Shown one piece after another: positions 41,479-48,390 of a stretch of DNA of 64,000 nt. Below the pieces are notes generated by a model. The model was given only the letters and a program-made list of their open reading frames with translations. It did no database searches and was not told the origin of the DNA. Source of the DNA: Pseudonocardia benzenivorans CB1190 (GTDB lineage: Bacteria > Actinomycetota > Actinomycetes > Mycobacteriales > Pseudonocardiaceae); the NCBI RefSeq assembly GCF_000196675.2, contig NC_015312.1, positions 5,286,501 to 5,350,500 of the forward strand, written 5' to 3'. Made by a program: the position numbers and the translations under genes. Positions within the stretch are counted from its first letter, which is position 1; every line of letters starts with the position of its first letter.

Positions 41479-42303
41479 TCACGGACGCGCGAGCTCCCAG
41501 ACGACGACGGCGGGCAGTCCGACGTAGGCCGCCTCGTTGGCCTCCGGGATGAGGGTCGCCGTGGGTGTCGCCGCGGCCTCGCGCGTCAGCACCGGTTCGG
41601 CGACACCGCGCACCTGCAGCCCGGCCTCCAACGCCGCGGTGGCGTAGTCGGAGAGCAGGTGGGGGTGCAGCCGGATGAACGCCCGCCCGTTGCGGCCCGC
41701 GAACTGCGCCTGCCACCCGAGCGTCACGAGGAACGGGTGCACGTCGCTCACGACCACCCGCCCGCCCGGCCGCACCACCCGCGCGAGCTCGGCGAACGCC
41801 TGGGCCAGGTCGGCGAGGTGGACCATCGCCAGCGCGCAGATCGCGGCGTCGACCGACGCGTCGTCGAGCGGGAGCGCGTCGAGCCTGCCCTCCAGGAACC
41901 GGCCGTCCGGAATCTTCGGCCGGGCGAGCGCGAGCATCGCGGGCGAGCGGTCCACCCCGACGACGGTGTGCCCCCGCCCGGCGAGGTACTCCGACCAGCG
42001 CCCCGTGCCGCACGCCGCGTCGAGGACGGTGCCGGCCGGCCACGGGTCGATCCGCGGGCGAACCGCGGCACCCTCGACGGCGAACAGCCGCAGCGGGCCG
42101 TCGTAGGACCCGGACCACTGGACGTAGCCCTCGTCGACGTCGACCTCGGTACCCAGCGGCGAGCCGCGGTCGGGCCGGTCGAGGACGTCGCGGGTCTCGG
42201 CGAGCCTCGCGGCCCGGGCCTCGGCCGCGTCGGCGTGGAGCAGCCGCAGCAGCGCGAGCCCCTCCACGCCCACCATCAGCTCGCCCAGCGTCGGGTCGGT
42301 CAC
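41479..42303 (-). CDS. SAM-dependent class I methyltransferase
   Basis: Motif I, VLDAACGTGRWSEYLAGRGHTVVGVDRSPAML, lies in the middle of the chain. It is followed by LDALPLDDASVDAAICALAMVHLADLAQAFAELARVVRPGGRVVVSDVHP, a typical UbiE/Coq5-like methyltransferase core. The N-terminal 80 residues are variable. The GTG is preceded by no good ribosome site, so a leaderless transcript is possible. Substrate and pathway are not evident; it lies between the dioxygenase and the dehydrogenase operon. Confidence 0.85.
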   Translation of the reverse strand: MTDPTLGELMVGVEGLALLRLLHADAAEARAARLAETRDVLDRPDRGSPLGTEVDVDEGYVQWSGSYDGPLRLFAVEGAAVRPRIDPWPAGTVLDAACGTGRWSEYLAGRGHTVVGVDRSPAMLALARPKIPDGRFLEGRLDALPLDDASVDAAICALAMVHLADLAQAFAELARVVRPGGRVVVSDVHPFLVTLGWQAQFAGRNGRAFIRLHPHLLSDYATAALEAGLQVRGVAEPVLTREAAATPTATLIPEANEAAYVGLPAVVVWELARP

Positions 42304-42335
42304 CGCGCACACGCTACGAGCAACCGGGCCTGTCG

Positions 42336-42872
42336 TCACCGCGGTCGCAGCGGGTCCGTCCCGTCCCAGTCCAGCGAGGCCCGCCACATCGCGGTGAAGC
42401 TCGCGTCCAAGCCCGGGGACGCCTCGATGAGCTCGATCATCCCCGGCCGCGCGGGACCGCCGTCGAGGTAGGCGACCTCGCCGTTCCCGACGCCCGCGCG
42501 GAAGGCCAGTGTCCAGCCGTCCTTCTCGTAGCGGGCGACGTCGGCGTCGATGTCCTCGCTCGCGACGCCCAGGTGGTGGAAGCCGGGACCCGAGCGGTCG
42601 AGCAGCTCCTTGTAGACCGACGGCTCCTCGTCGAGCGGCTGGATGAGCTCGATCTGCATGCGGCCCGCGAAGCCCATCGCGATGGTCACCGCCGCGGTGC
42701 TGGGACGACCGCGGTAGACCGGGTCACCGCCCCGCCACTCCGGGAAGTGGAAGAACGGTCCGGCGCGCAGGTCGCCGGTCCAGAAGTCGACGGCCTCCCG
42801 CAGGTCGGTGACGACGAACGCCGTCTGGATGACACCGCCGTGCGGCTGGCCGAACCCGAACTCGCCGGTCAT
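42336..42872 (-). CDS. VOC family protein, methylmalonyl-CoA epimerase-like
   Basis: The protein contains IQTAFVVTDLREAVDFWTGDLRAGPFFHF, MQIELIQPLDEEPSVYKELLDRSGPGFHHLGVASEDIDADVARYEKDGW and MIELIEASPG. This is the two-module VOC fold with metal ligands in the HHLG and IELI segments. It closes the 2-oxoacid dehydrogenase operon with an ATGA overlap to the lipoyl gene. Its coupling suggests a role on the same substrate, for example a ketone or epimerisable intermediate. Confidence 0.85.
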   Translation of the reverse strand: MTGEFGFGQPHGGVIQTAFVVTDLREAVDFWTGDLRAGPFFHFPEWRGGDPVYRGRPSTAAVTIAMGFAGRMQIELIQPLDEEPSVYKELLDRSGPGFHHLGVASEDIDADVARYEKDGWTLAFRAGVGNGEVAYLDGGPARPGMIELIEASPGLDASFTAMWRASLDWDGTDPLRPR

Positions 42873-43108
42873 GACACCTCCACGACGCACACGCCCTGCC
42901 CGACCTCGGCGTCCTCGTCGACCGGCACGAGGATCTCGACGAGGGTCCCGTCGGCGGTCGCCTCGACGTCGTGCGAGACCTTCTCGGTCTCGACGGTGTA
43001 GAGCACGTCGCCGGGGACGAACCGGTCGCCGGGCTCCTTGTGCCAGGCGACGATCGTGCCCTCGGTCATGTTCATGCCGACTCGCACGAGCTTCAGCGTC
43101 ATCTTCAT
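42869..43108 (-). CDS. Free-standing lipoyl/biotinyl carrier domain protein
   Basis: In 79 residues there is one lipoyl domain: KLVRVGMNMTEGTIVAWHKEPGDRFVPGDVLYTVETEKVSHDVEATADGTL, with the modifiable lysine in VETEKVSH. It lacks the catalytic acyltransferase part of E2 enzymes. It overlaps the E1 beta gene (ATGA) and the VOC gene. It probably serves as the swinging arm for the adjacent E1 and borrows or bypasses a separate E2. Similar solo lipoyl proteins occur with acetoin-type dehydrogenases. Confidence 0.85.
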   Translation of the reverse strand: MKMTLKLVRVGMNMTEGTIVAWHKEPGDRFVPGDVLYTVETEKVSHDVEATADGTLVEILVPVDEDAEVGQGVCVVEVS

Positions 43109-44085
43109 GCGAACTGCTTCTCGGTGACGCTGCGGACGGCCTCGGCGATCCGCTCCGGGCCGGGGATCAGGGCGGCCTCGGCGTTGGACGCGTACGGCAG
43201 CGCGACGTCGGGGACGGTCACCCGGCGGACGGGCGCGCGCAGCGAGTCGAAACCCCGGTCGGCGACGACCGCCGCGATCTGGCTCGCCGCGCTGCAGCGG
43301 TCCCGGGCCTCGTCGACGACGACCAGCCGGCCGGTCCGCGCGACCGAGGCGAGCACCGTCTCCTCGTCGAACGGGACGAGGGTGCGGGGGTCGATCACCT
43401 CGGCGGAGATGCTGTCGTCGGCCAGCGCCTTCGCGGCGCGCAGGGTCGGCTTGAGCATCCGGCCGATGGCGACGACGGTGACGTCCGTGCCCTCGCGCGC
43501 CACCGTGGCGCGGCCGAACGGGACGAGGTGCTCCCCGTCGGGGACCTCGCCCATCTCGCCGCCGCGCCCGGCTGCCTCGAGGAAGAACGTCGGGGTCGCG
43601 CCACGGACCGCCGTCTTGAACAGGCCCTTCGCGTCCGCGGAGTTCGTCGGCACCGCGACCTGGATGCCGCCGAGGTTCATCAGCACCGAGTAGGCGGTGT
43701 CGGAGTGCTGGGCGGCGTTCGAGTTGCCCCCGCCGTAGCCGGCGACGACCGTGATCGGTAGCTCCATCTGGCCGCCGGTCATGAGGCGGAGCTTGGCCAT
43801 CTGGTTCCCGATGGCGTCCATGCCGGTGTAGATGAAGTTGTTGAACATCAGGTGCAGCACCACCCGGTAGCCCGCCGACGCCAGGCCGACCGCCATCCCG
43901 GTCAACGTCTGCTCGCAGATGGGGCTGTTGCGGATGCGGTCGCGCCCGAAGCGCTCGACCAGCCCGCGGGTGTCGCCCATGATCGCCAGCTCGACGTCCT
44001 CGCCGAAGACGATCAGCTTCGGGTCGCGTTCCAGCTCCTCGACGAGGGCCTCGTTGATGGCGGTGATCAACCGCTTGCGCGCCAT
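43105..44085 (-). CDS. 2-oxoacid dehydrogenase E1 beta subunit (acetoin dehydrogenase-like)
   Basis: The 326-residue protein is a transketolase-type beta subunit: ITAINEALVEELERDPKLIVFGEDV, FGRDRIRNSPICEQTLTGMAVGLASAGYRVV and VIDPRTLVPFDEETVLASVARTGRLVVVDEA. It forms the heterotetrameric E1 with the alpha subunit 11 bases upstream. The reaction is thiamine-dependent decarboxylation or cleavage of a 2-oxo acid or acetoin. ATG has a preceding agggga site. The substrate is not evident from sequence. Confidence 0.92.
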   Translation of the reverse strand: MARKRLITAINEALVEELERDPKLIVFGEDVELAIMGDTRGLVERFGRDRIRNSPICEQTLTGMAVGLASAGYRVVLHLMFNNFIYTGMDAIGNQMAKLRLMTGGQMELPITVVAGYGGGNSNAAQHSDTAYSVLMNLGGIQVAVPTNSADAKGLFKTAVRGATPTFFLEAAGRGGEMGEVPDGEHLVPFGRATVAREGTDVTVVAIGRMLKPTLRAAKALADDSISAEVIDPRTLVPFDEETVLASVARTGRLVVVDEARDRCSAASQIAAVVADRGFDSLRAPVRRVTVPDVALPYASNAEAALIPGPERIAEAVRSVTEKQFA

Positions 44086-44096
44086 GAGGTCTCCCC

Positions 44097-45110
44097 TTAC
44101 GCCGTCGGGCCGAACATGAGCTGCGGCGCGAGCTCCGGGTCCGCGGCCGGTCCGGCCTCGGCGAACGCGACGGCCGCCTCGACCCGGGCGCGGACGTCGG
44201 CGTCGATCCGCTCGAGCTCGGCGGCGTCGCAGATTCCGGCGTCGAGCAGTCGCCGGGCCGAGCGCAGCACCGGGTCGCGGTCGTCGGCCTGCCATGCCGC
44301 GATCTCGTCCGCGCTGCGGTAGGTGCCGCCGCCGAGCATGTGCTGCTCGGCCTCCAGGTGGCCGCGGATGCGGTAGGTCGTGGCCTCGACGTACGACGGT
44401 CCACCGCCCGCCCGGGCCCGCTCCACCGCCGCGCCGACGGCGGCCCGGACCGCGAGCACGTCGTTGCCGTCGACGACCTCGACCGGCATGAACGCCCGCG
44501 CCCGGTCGGCGAGCACCCCGCCGGTCACGGTCGAGGTGACGGTGAACTCGGAGACGCCGTTGTTCTCGCAGAGGAACACCGTGGGCAGCTCCCACGCGGC
44601 GCTGACGTTCATGCTCTCCATGAACGAGCCCTGGTTGGCGGCGCCGTCGCCGAAGAAGCAGGTCGCGACGCGGCCCTCGCCCTCCAGCCTCGCGCCCCAC
44701 GCGGCGCCGGTCGCGATCGCGAACCCGGCCCCGACGATCCCGTTGGCGCCCAGGATCCCCTTCGACACGTCGGCGACGTGCATCGAGCCACCCATCCCCT
44801 TGCAGATGCCGGTGGCCTTGCCCCAGATTTCGGCGAACATGGCGTCGAGGTCGCCGCCCTTGGCGAGAAAATGCCCGTGGCCGCGGTGGGTGCTGGTGAT
44901 GTAGTCGCGGTCGGTCAGCACCGAGCAGGCGCCGACGGCCACGGCCTCCTCGCCGATGTAGAGGTGCACGCCGCCGGGCAGACTCCCGTCGGCACAGGCG
45001 ACGATCAGCCGTTCCTCCGCGCGCCGGATGAGCAGCATCCGCTCGTGCAGGGTGCGGGCCGTCGCGTCGTCGACGGCGGGCTCTCGCACGTCCGTCCGGG
45101 GGGTCGCCAT
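44097..45110 (-). CDS. 2-oxoacid dehydrogenase E1 alpha subunit (acetoin dehydrogenase-like)
   Basis: The alpha subunit shows MLLIRRAEERLIVACADGSLPGGVHLYIGEEAVAVGACSVL, THRGHGHFLAKGGD and the thiamine diphosphate motif GDGAANQGSFMESMNVSAAWELPTVFLCENN. The phosphorylation-loop area reads TTYRIRGHLEAEQHM. At 337 residues it fits acetoin/branched-chain E1 alpha. ATG follows aaggacggcg. It is the first gene of a four-gene operon (E1 alpha, E1 beta, lipoyl protein, VOC). No lipoamide dehydrogenase or E2 core is present in the window. Confidence 0.92.
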   Translation of the reverse strand: MATPRTDVREPAVDDATARTLHERMLLIRRAEERLIVACADGSLPGGVHLYIGEEAVAVGACSVLTDRDYITSTHRGHGHFLAKGGDLDAMFAEIWGKATGICKGMGGSMHVADVSKGILGANGIVGAGFAIATGAAWGARLEGEGRVATCFFGDGAANQGSFMESMNVSAAWELPTVFLCENNGVSEFTVTSTVTGGVLADRARAFMPVEVVDGNDVLAVRAAVGAAVERARAGGGPSYVEATTYRIRGHLEAEQHMLGGGTYRSADEIAAWQADDRDPVLRSARRLLDAGICDAAELERIDADVRARVEAAVAFAEAGPAADPELAPQLMFGPTA

Positions 45111-45354
45111 CGCCGTCCTTCCCGTATGGCCAGATCGTCCCCCCGAGGCTCGCCGACGGCAGGCCGACGGTCTACGGCCCCGGGTGCAGCAGAACCTGTC
45201 CCTGCGCGCGACCGCCTCGGGACCGACGCGGTCTGCCCCGTGACTCCCGCGCCGCGCCGCGGGGTCACCTCGCGGAGCCGTCACCGGGGCACCCCCACCC
45301 GCGTCCACCGCCCGGCGGCTGCGGATGCCGGAGTCACGCCTCGCGGCGCGGGTA

Positions 45355-45418
45355 GTGATCGGCATCCGCGGGACATGAGGGCAGCTGCGTGCGCTCATGT
45401 CCCGTCAACGGCGATCAC
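45355..45418. repeat. 64-bp stem-loop repeat, copy 1
   Basis: Outer arms gtgatcggc/gcgatcac enclose a 10-bp stem gggacatgag/ctcatgtccc. Base order and spacing match a second copy about 325 bp to the right. It looks like a REP-type dispersed element. Confidence 0.65.
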
Positions 45419-45680
45419 GACCGGCCTGGCCGACGAACAGCCCATAGTCTGCGACCCGGCCCACTCGGCCCGCCGCCCCGCAGTCCCCGACCCCGCAGTC
45501 CACCACCGCGACCCGCGACTCCCAGAACGCATCGAATCCGGAACCTCAGGGACGCACTGGGCGTCCTGAGGACGGGCCATCACCCTCCTGCCACGGACTC
45601 GTCGCTCGCCTCGCCGGGCAGTGACGTTCACGTGGCAGCCCCCGCAAGCGGAGCCCACCAGACAGCCACGACGTGCTCGT

Positions 45681-45743
45681 CGATCGCCGTCCCCGGGACC
45701 TGAGCGCACCTGCACGCGCTGAGGTCCCGCCGGCGGCGATCAC
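45681..45743. repeat. 64-bp stem-loop repeat, copy 2
   Basis: The core gggacctgagcgc pairs with gcgctgaggtccc with one mismatch. Flanks gatcgccgt and ggcggcgatcac repeat the outer arms of copy 1. It lies just before the end of the convergent Rrf2-type gene. Confidence 0.65.
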
Positions 45744-45852
45744 GTCGCCATGCCCGCCCGGCGAGCCGGATCGGGCTCGTCTACGCCACCCGGACCCCCG
45801 ACGTGACGTCGACCCGCGACCCGCCGGACCCGCGAGCCGGCGACGAGCTCGG

Positions 45853-46335
45853 TCACCCCGAGCGACCGGCCATCCACTCCCGGGCCCGCGGCAGCGTCTC
45901 GGGTCCGACGTCTCGCCCGACACGGCCGGCCAGGTCGGCGATCGTCGTGGCGCGCAACGAGTCACGCCAGGCGCGGTCGGCGTCGTACATGACGGACGCG
46001 ATCCCGCAGGGCACCCGGCACTGTTCGGGGGTGGCCGCGAACGGGCCCCGCTGCCGGATCTCCGTGCACACGAAGGCCGACTGCCGGCCGTCGACGGCCT
46101 CGACGACGTCGAGCACCGTGATCGCCTGCGGGTCGCGGGTGAGCTGGTAGCCGCCGGCCTGCCCCTGGACGGACCGGACGAGCCCCGCGCGCGAGAGCGC
46201 CTGGAGCTGCTTGGCCAGGTAGGTCGGCGAGACGTCGTGGAACGCGGCGAGCCGCGCCGCGGGAACGGGCTCGGTCGCGCCCGTCAGCACGACGCAGCAG
46301 TGCAGCGCCCACTCGACTCCCCCGGACATCTTCAC
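45853..46335 (-). CDS. Rrf2 family transcriptional regulator
   Basis: The 160-residue protein has the Rrf2 winged helix MSGGVEWALHCCVVL, VSPTYLAKQLQALSRAGLVRSVQGQAGGYQLTRDPQAITVLDVVEAVDG. A late region has CTEIRQRGPFAATPEQCRVPCG, three cysteines in the area where IscR and NsrR bind a cluster, though the spacing (15 and 3) is not the classic one. GTG or the ATG two codons later may be the start. It faces an NmrA-like gene across two inverted repeats and most likely represses both. Confidence 0.87.
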   Translation of the reverse strand: MKMSGGVEWALHCCVVLTGATEPVPAARLAAFHDVSPTYLAKQLQALSRAGLVRSVQGQAGGYQLTRDPQAITVLDVVEAVDGRQSAFVCTEIRQRGPFAATPEQCRVPCGIASVMYDADRAWRDSLRATTIADLAGRVGRDVGPETLPRAREWMAGRSG

Positions 46336-46354
46336 CCGCGCAGCCTACTTGACT

Positions 46355-46399
46355 CGGACACATCTTGTCCGGGTATTGTTTCCGGACAGTCTTTATCCG
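46355..46399. promoter_or_regulatory. Two Rrf2-type operators in a divergent promoter
   Basis: cggacacatcttgtccg is an inverted repeat with CGGACA/TGTCCG arms. A second, imperfect copy, cggacagtctttatccg, starts 28 bp further on. They lie between the divergent Rrf2 and NmrA-like genes and overlap the expected promoter area. Confidence 0.7.
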
Positions 46400-46419
46400 A
46401 GTTGAGAGGCGGGATCGTC

Positions 46420-47157
46420 GTGCGGATCGTCGTGGTGGGTGGCAGTGGCAGGGTCGGGTCGGCGCTGGTCGAGCGCTTGCGCGCCGCGGGACACGAGGCC
46501 GTCCCGGCCTCACCGTCGACAGGCGTGGACACGCTCACGGGCGCCGGTGTGGCGGACGCGCTCGCGGGCGCGCAGGTGCTCGTCGACGTCAGCAACTCGC
46601 CCTCGTTCGCCGACGAGGACGTGCTGCGGTTCTTCACGACGTCGACGCGGACGTTGGTCGACGCGGCACGCGCGGCCGGGGTCGAGCACTACGTCGCGCT
46701 GTCGATCGTCGGGACCGACACGCTGCCCGACTCCGGCTACCTCCGCGCGAAGACCGCCCAGGAACAGCTGATCACGGCATCGGGCATCCCGTTCACGATC
46801 GTGCGCGCCACCCAGTTCTTCGAGTTCATCGCCCCGATCGCCGACGGCGCCACCGAGGGCGACCGCGTGGTCCTGCCCGCCGCGCAGTTCCAGCCGGTCG
46901 CCGCAGGCGACGTCGCGGCACTGCTGGCCGAGGTCGTCGTCGGCCCACCGGCCGGGACCTTCGACGTGGCCGGGCCCGACGCGCGGCCGATGGCCGAGTT
47001 CGTGGGCGCGACACTGGCCGCCACGGGCGACCCGCGGGTGGTCGTCGGCTCGCCGGACGCGCGCTACTTCGGCACCCGACTGCGGCCCGGCTCGCTCGTC
47101 CCCCGGGGCGACGCCCGGATCACCCCCACCCGGTTCGACGACTGGCTCGCCTCCTGA
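46420..47157 (+). CDS. NmrA-like NAD(P)-binding protein
   Basis: An atypical short-chain dehydrogenase with VRIVVVGGSGRVGSALVERLRAAGH as the dinucleotide loop, then VLVDVSNSPSF, GVEHYVALSIVGTD, SGYLRAKTAQEQLI and FTIVRATQFFEFI. This is the pattern of NmrA/quinone-oxidoreductase-2-type proteins that sense or reduce quinones. A GTG one codon earlier in frame is also possible. The divergent Rrf2 protein and its twin operators suggest a redox-responsive pair. Confidence 0.87.
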   Translation: MRIVVVGGSGRVGSALVERLRAAGHEAVPASPSTGVDTLTGAGVADALAGAQVLVDVSNSPSFADEDVLRFFTTSTRTLVDAARAAGVEHYVALSIVGTDTLPDSGYLRAKTAQEQLITASGIPFTIVRATQFFEFIAPIADGATEGDRVVLPAAQFQPVAAGDVAALLAEVVVGPPAGTFDVAGPDARPMAEFVGATLAATGDPRVVVGSPDARYFGTRLRPGSLVPRGDARITPTRFDDWLAS

Positions 47158-47617
47158 GGCCGGCGCCTACGCCCGGGCGGCGTCCCTGAGCAGCTCCGCC
47201 ACCGCGTGCACGGCCGAGATGCACCGTGCAAGGACGGACGGGCCGCCGCGTGGTCGGTCGCCCGGGCCGCCCGCCTCCGCGACGCCGTCCTCGCCCCTGC
47301 CAGGAGCGCCGACGGCCCTCCCGGCAGAATCGCCGACGGCACGGACGTCGCCCGCACCGACCTCATGGCGCGCAGCGTCGTCGGCGCCTTCGGCGGGACA
47401 GTCGGCGGCGACGCCCGAGCCCGCGAACCGGCCGAGCTGCATCGCGCGTACGGCGACCGTCGCGACCGGCGACGGCGTCCACATCTGGTTGGGCCGCACG
47501 ACACTCACGCTCATACGCTACCCGCAATCGTTGCGCTTACGCATTGATTGCGTGAAGTCTGTCACCTGAACGCGCCGGATTCGCGCCCACCGGCCTCGAC
47601 GGCCTCATCCTGGGGCG
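47158..47617. other. Region of uncertain coding status
   Basis: A minus-strand frame from 47514 to 47167 begins MSVSVVRPNQMWTPS and ends AVHAVAELLRDAARA with good codon bias at both ends but poor bias in the middle. A plus-strand frame across the middle shows better third-position GC there. Neither gave a recognisable family. A frameshifted or decayed gene is possible. The right edge holds inverted repeats described separately. Confidence 0.4.
47523..47552. promoter_or_regulatory. Pair of CGCAAT-type inverted repeats
   Basis: cgcaatcgttgcg and cgcattgattgcg lie 17 bp apart, start to start. Both resemble the palindrome accgcaatcattgcggt upstream of the ClC channel gene at 50.3 kb. A shared regulator is possible; the MarR gene between them is one candidate. 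Confidence 0.5.
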
Positions 47618-47791
47618 ATGGAAGAGCACATCCTCGACGATCTGGTCGACCTGCACGTCCTCGCCGAGCACGGCGACGCCGACGCGGCCGAGTCCGCGCA
47701 GCGCTGGCTGGACCGCGATCCGGACGCGCGCAAGCAGTGGCAGGACGTCGAGCGGGACTGCCGACTGCTCCGCGGCGACGACGAGTCCTGA
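47618..47791 (+). CDS. Small acidic protein, unknown
   Basis: A 57-residue protein, MEEHILDDLVDLHVLAEHGD at the start and DPDARKQWQDVERDCRLLR near the end, has consistent GC at third positions and a strongly acidic, helical composition. The start follows tggggcg, a modest ribosome site. No family was recognised. It lies between CGCAAT-type repeats and the convergent MarR gene. Confidence 0.55.
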   Translation: MEEHILDDLVDLHVLAEHGDADAAESAQRWLDRDPDARKQWQDVERDCRLLRGDDES

Positions 47792-47855
47792 CCTCGCCGC
47801 GCCCGAGAACCCGGGGGACGAGGTCGGGCCCCTCGGCACCCGGGGACCTCGCGGG

Positions 47856-48341
47856 TCAGGCGGTCGTCCAGCCCAGCTGCCAGGCATCGGGGGCCGTCTC
47901 GCCCGCCGCGTCGGCGAACGCGCGCAGCGCCGGGACGAGGCTCGCGCGACGCTGTCGCGGCATGCCGTCGAGAATCCTCGCGATGGCGTCACGCCGCTGC
48001 CGGTCGACCTGGGCGACGAGCGTGCGGCCCTCCGCCGTCAGCTCCAGCACGAGGTTGCGCCGGTCCGCGGGGTTGTCGGTGCGGTCGAGCAGCCCGGCGG
48101 CGACGAGTCGTTCGCACGCCCTGCTGATGTTCGACGGGTGGACGCCCAGGCCCGCCGCCACCGCGGCGAGGTTGAGCGGGCCGCGGCTGGAGATCATGAC
48201 CAGGACCCGCAGCTGCGGCAACGTGATCCGGTCCTCCACCGCGGCCACCGACGACGCCGTCACCCCGACCAGCACTCGGGCCGCGAGCATGACGGCGTCG
48301 ACCTGATCGGCGGTAGGCCCGTCGGATTCCTCGATCGTCAC
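47856..48341 (-). CDS. MarR family transcriptional regulator
   Basis: The winged helix reads ITLPQLRVLVMISSRGPLNLAAVAAGLGVHPSNISRACERLVAAGLLDR with the wing DNPADRRNLVLELTAEGRTLV. At 161 residues the length is normal. No conserved cysteine is present, so ligand binding rather than oxidation would control it. It lies 49 bases downstream of the ClC gene on the same strand and may be co-transcribed with it. GTG is the start. Confidence 0.88.
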   Translation of the reverse strand: MTIEESDGPTADQVDAVMLAARVLVGVTASSVAAVEDRITLPQLRVLVMISSRGPLNLAAVAAGLGVHPSNISRACERLVAAGLLDRTDNPADRRNLVLELTAEGRTLVAQVDRQRRDAIARILDGMPRQRRASLVPALRAFADAAGETAPDAWQLGWTTA

Positions 48342-48390
48342 GGGTCGAGTGTCGCGCGGGCCGTCGTGGACCTCGCGCCCTGGTCGCACC

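Larger units (their letters stand above)
45111..45852. other. Long intergenic region with two related stem-loop repeats
   Basis: No reading frame in these 740 bases shows steady third-position GC or family likeness. It contains the upstream region of the E1 alpha gene and two copies of a roughly 64-bp palindromic element, listed separately. No further recognisable feature was found. Confidence 0.6.

Noticed and set aside
47167..47514. 115-codon minus-strand protein gene
   Set aside because: Codon bias fails in the middle third and no family likeness was found, so it is reported only as a region of uncertain status.
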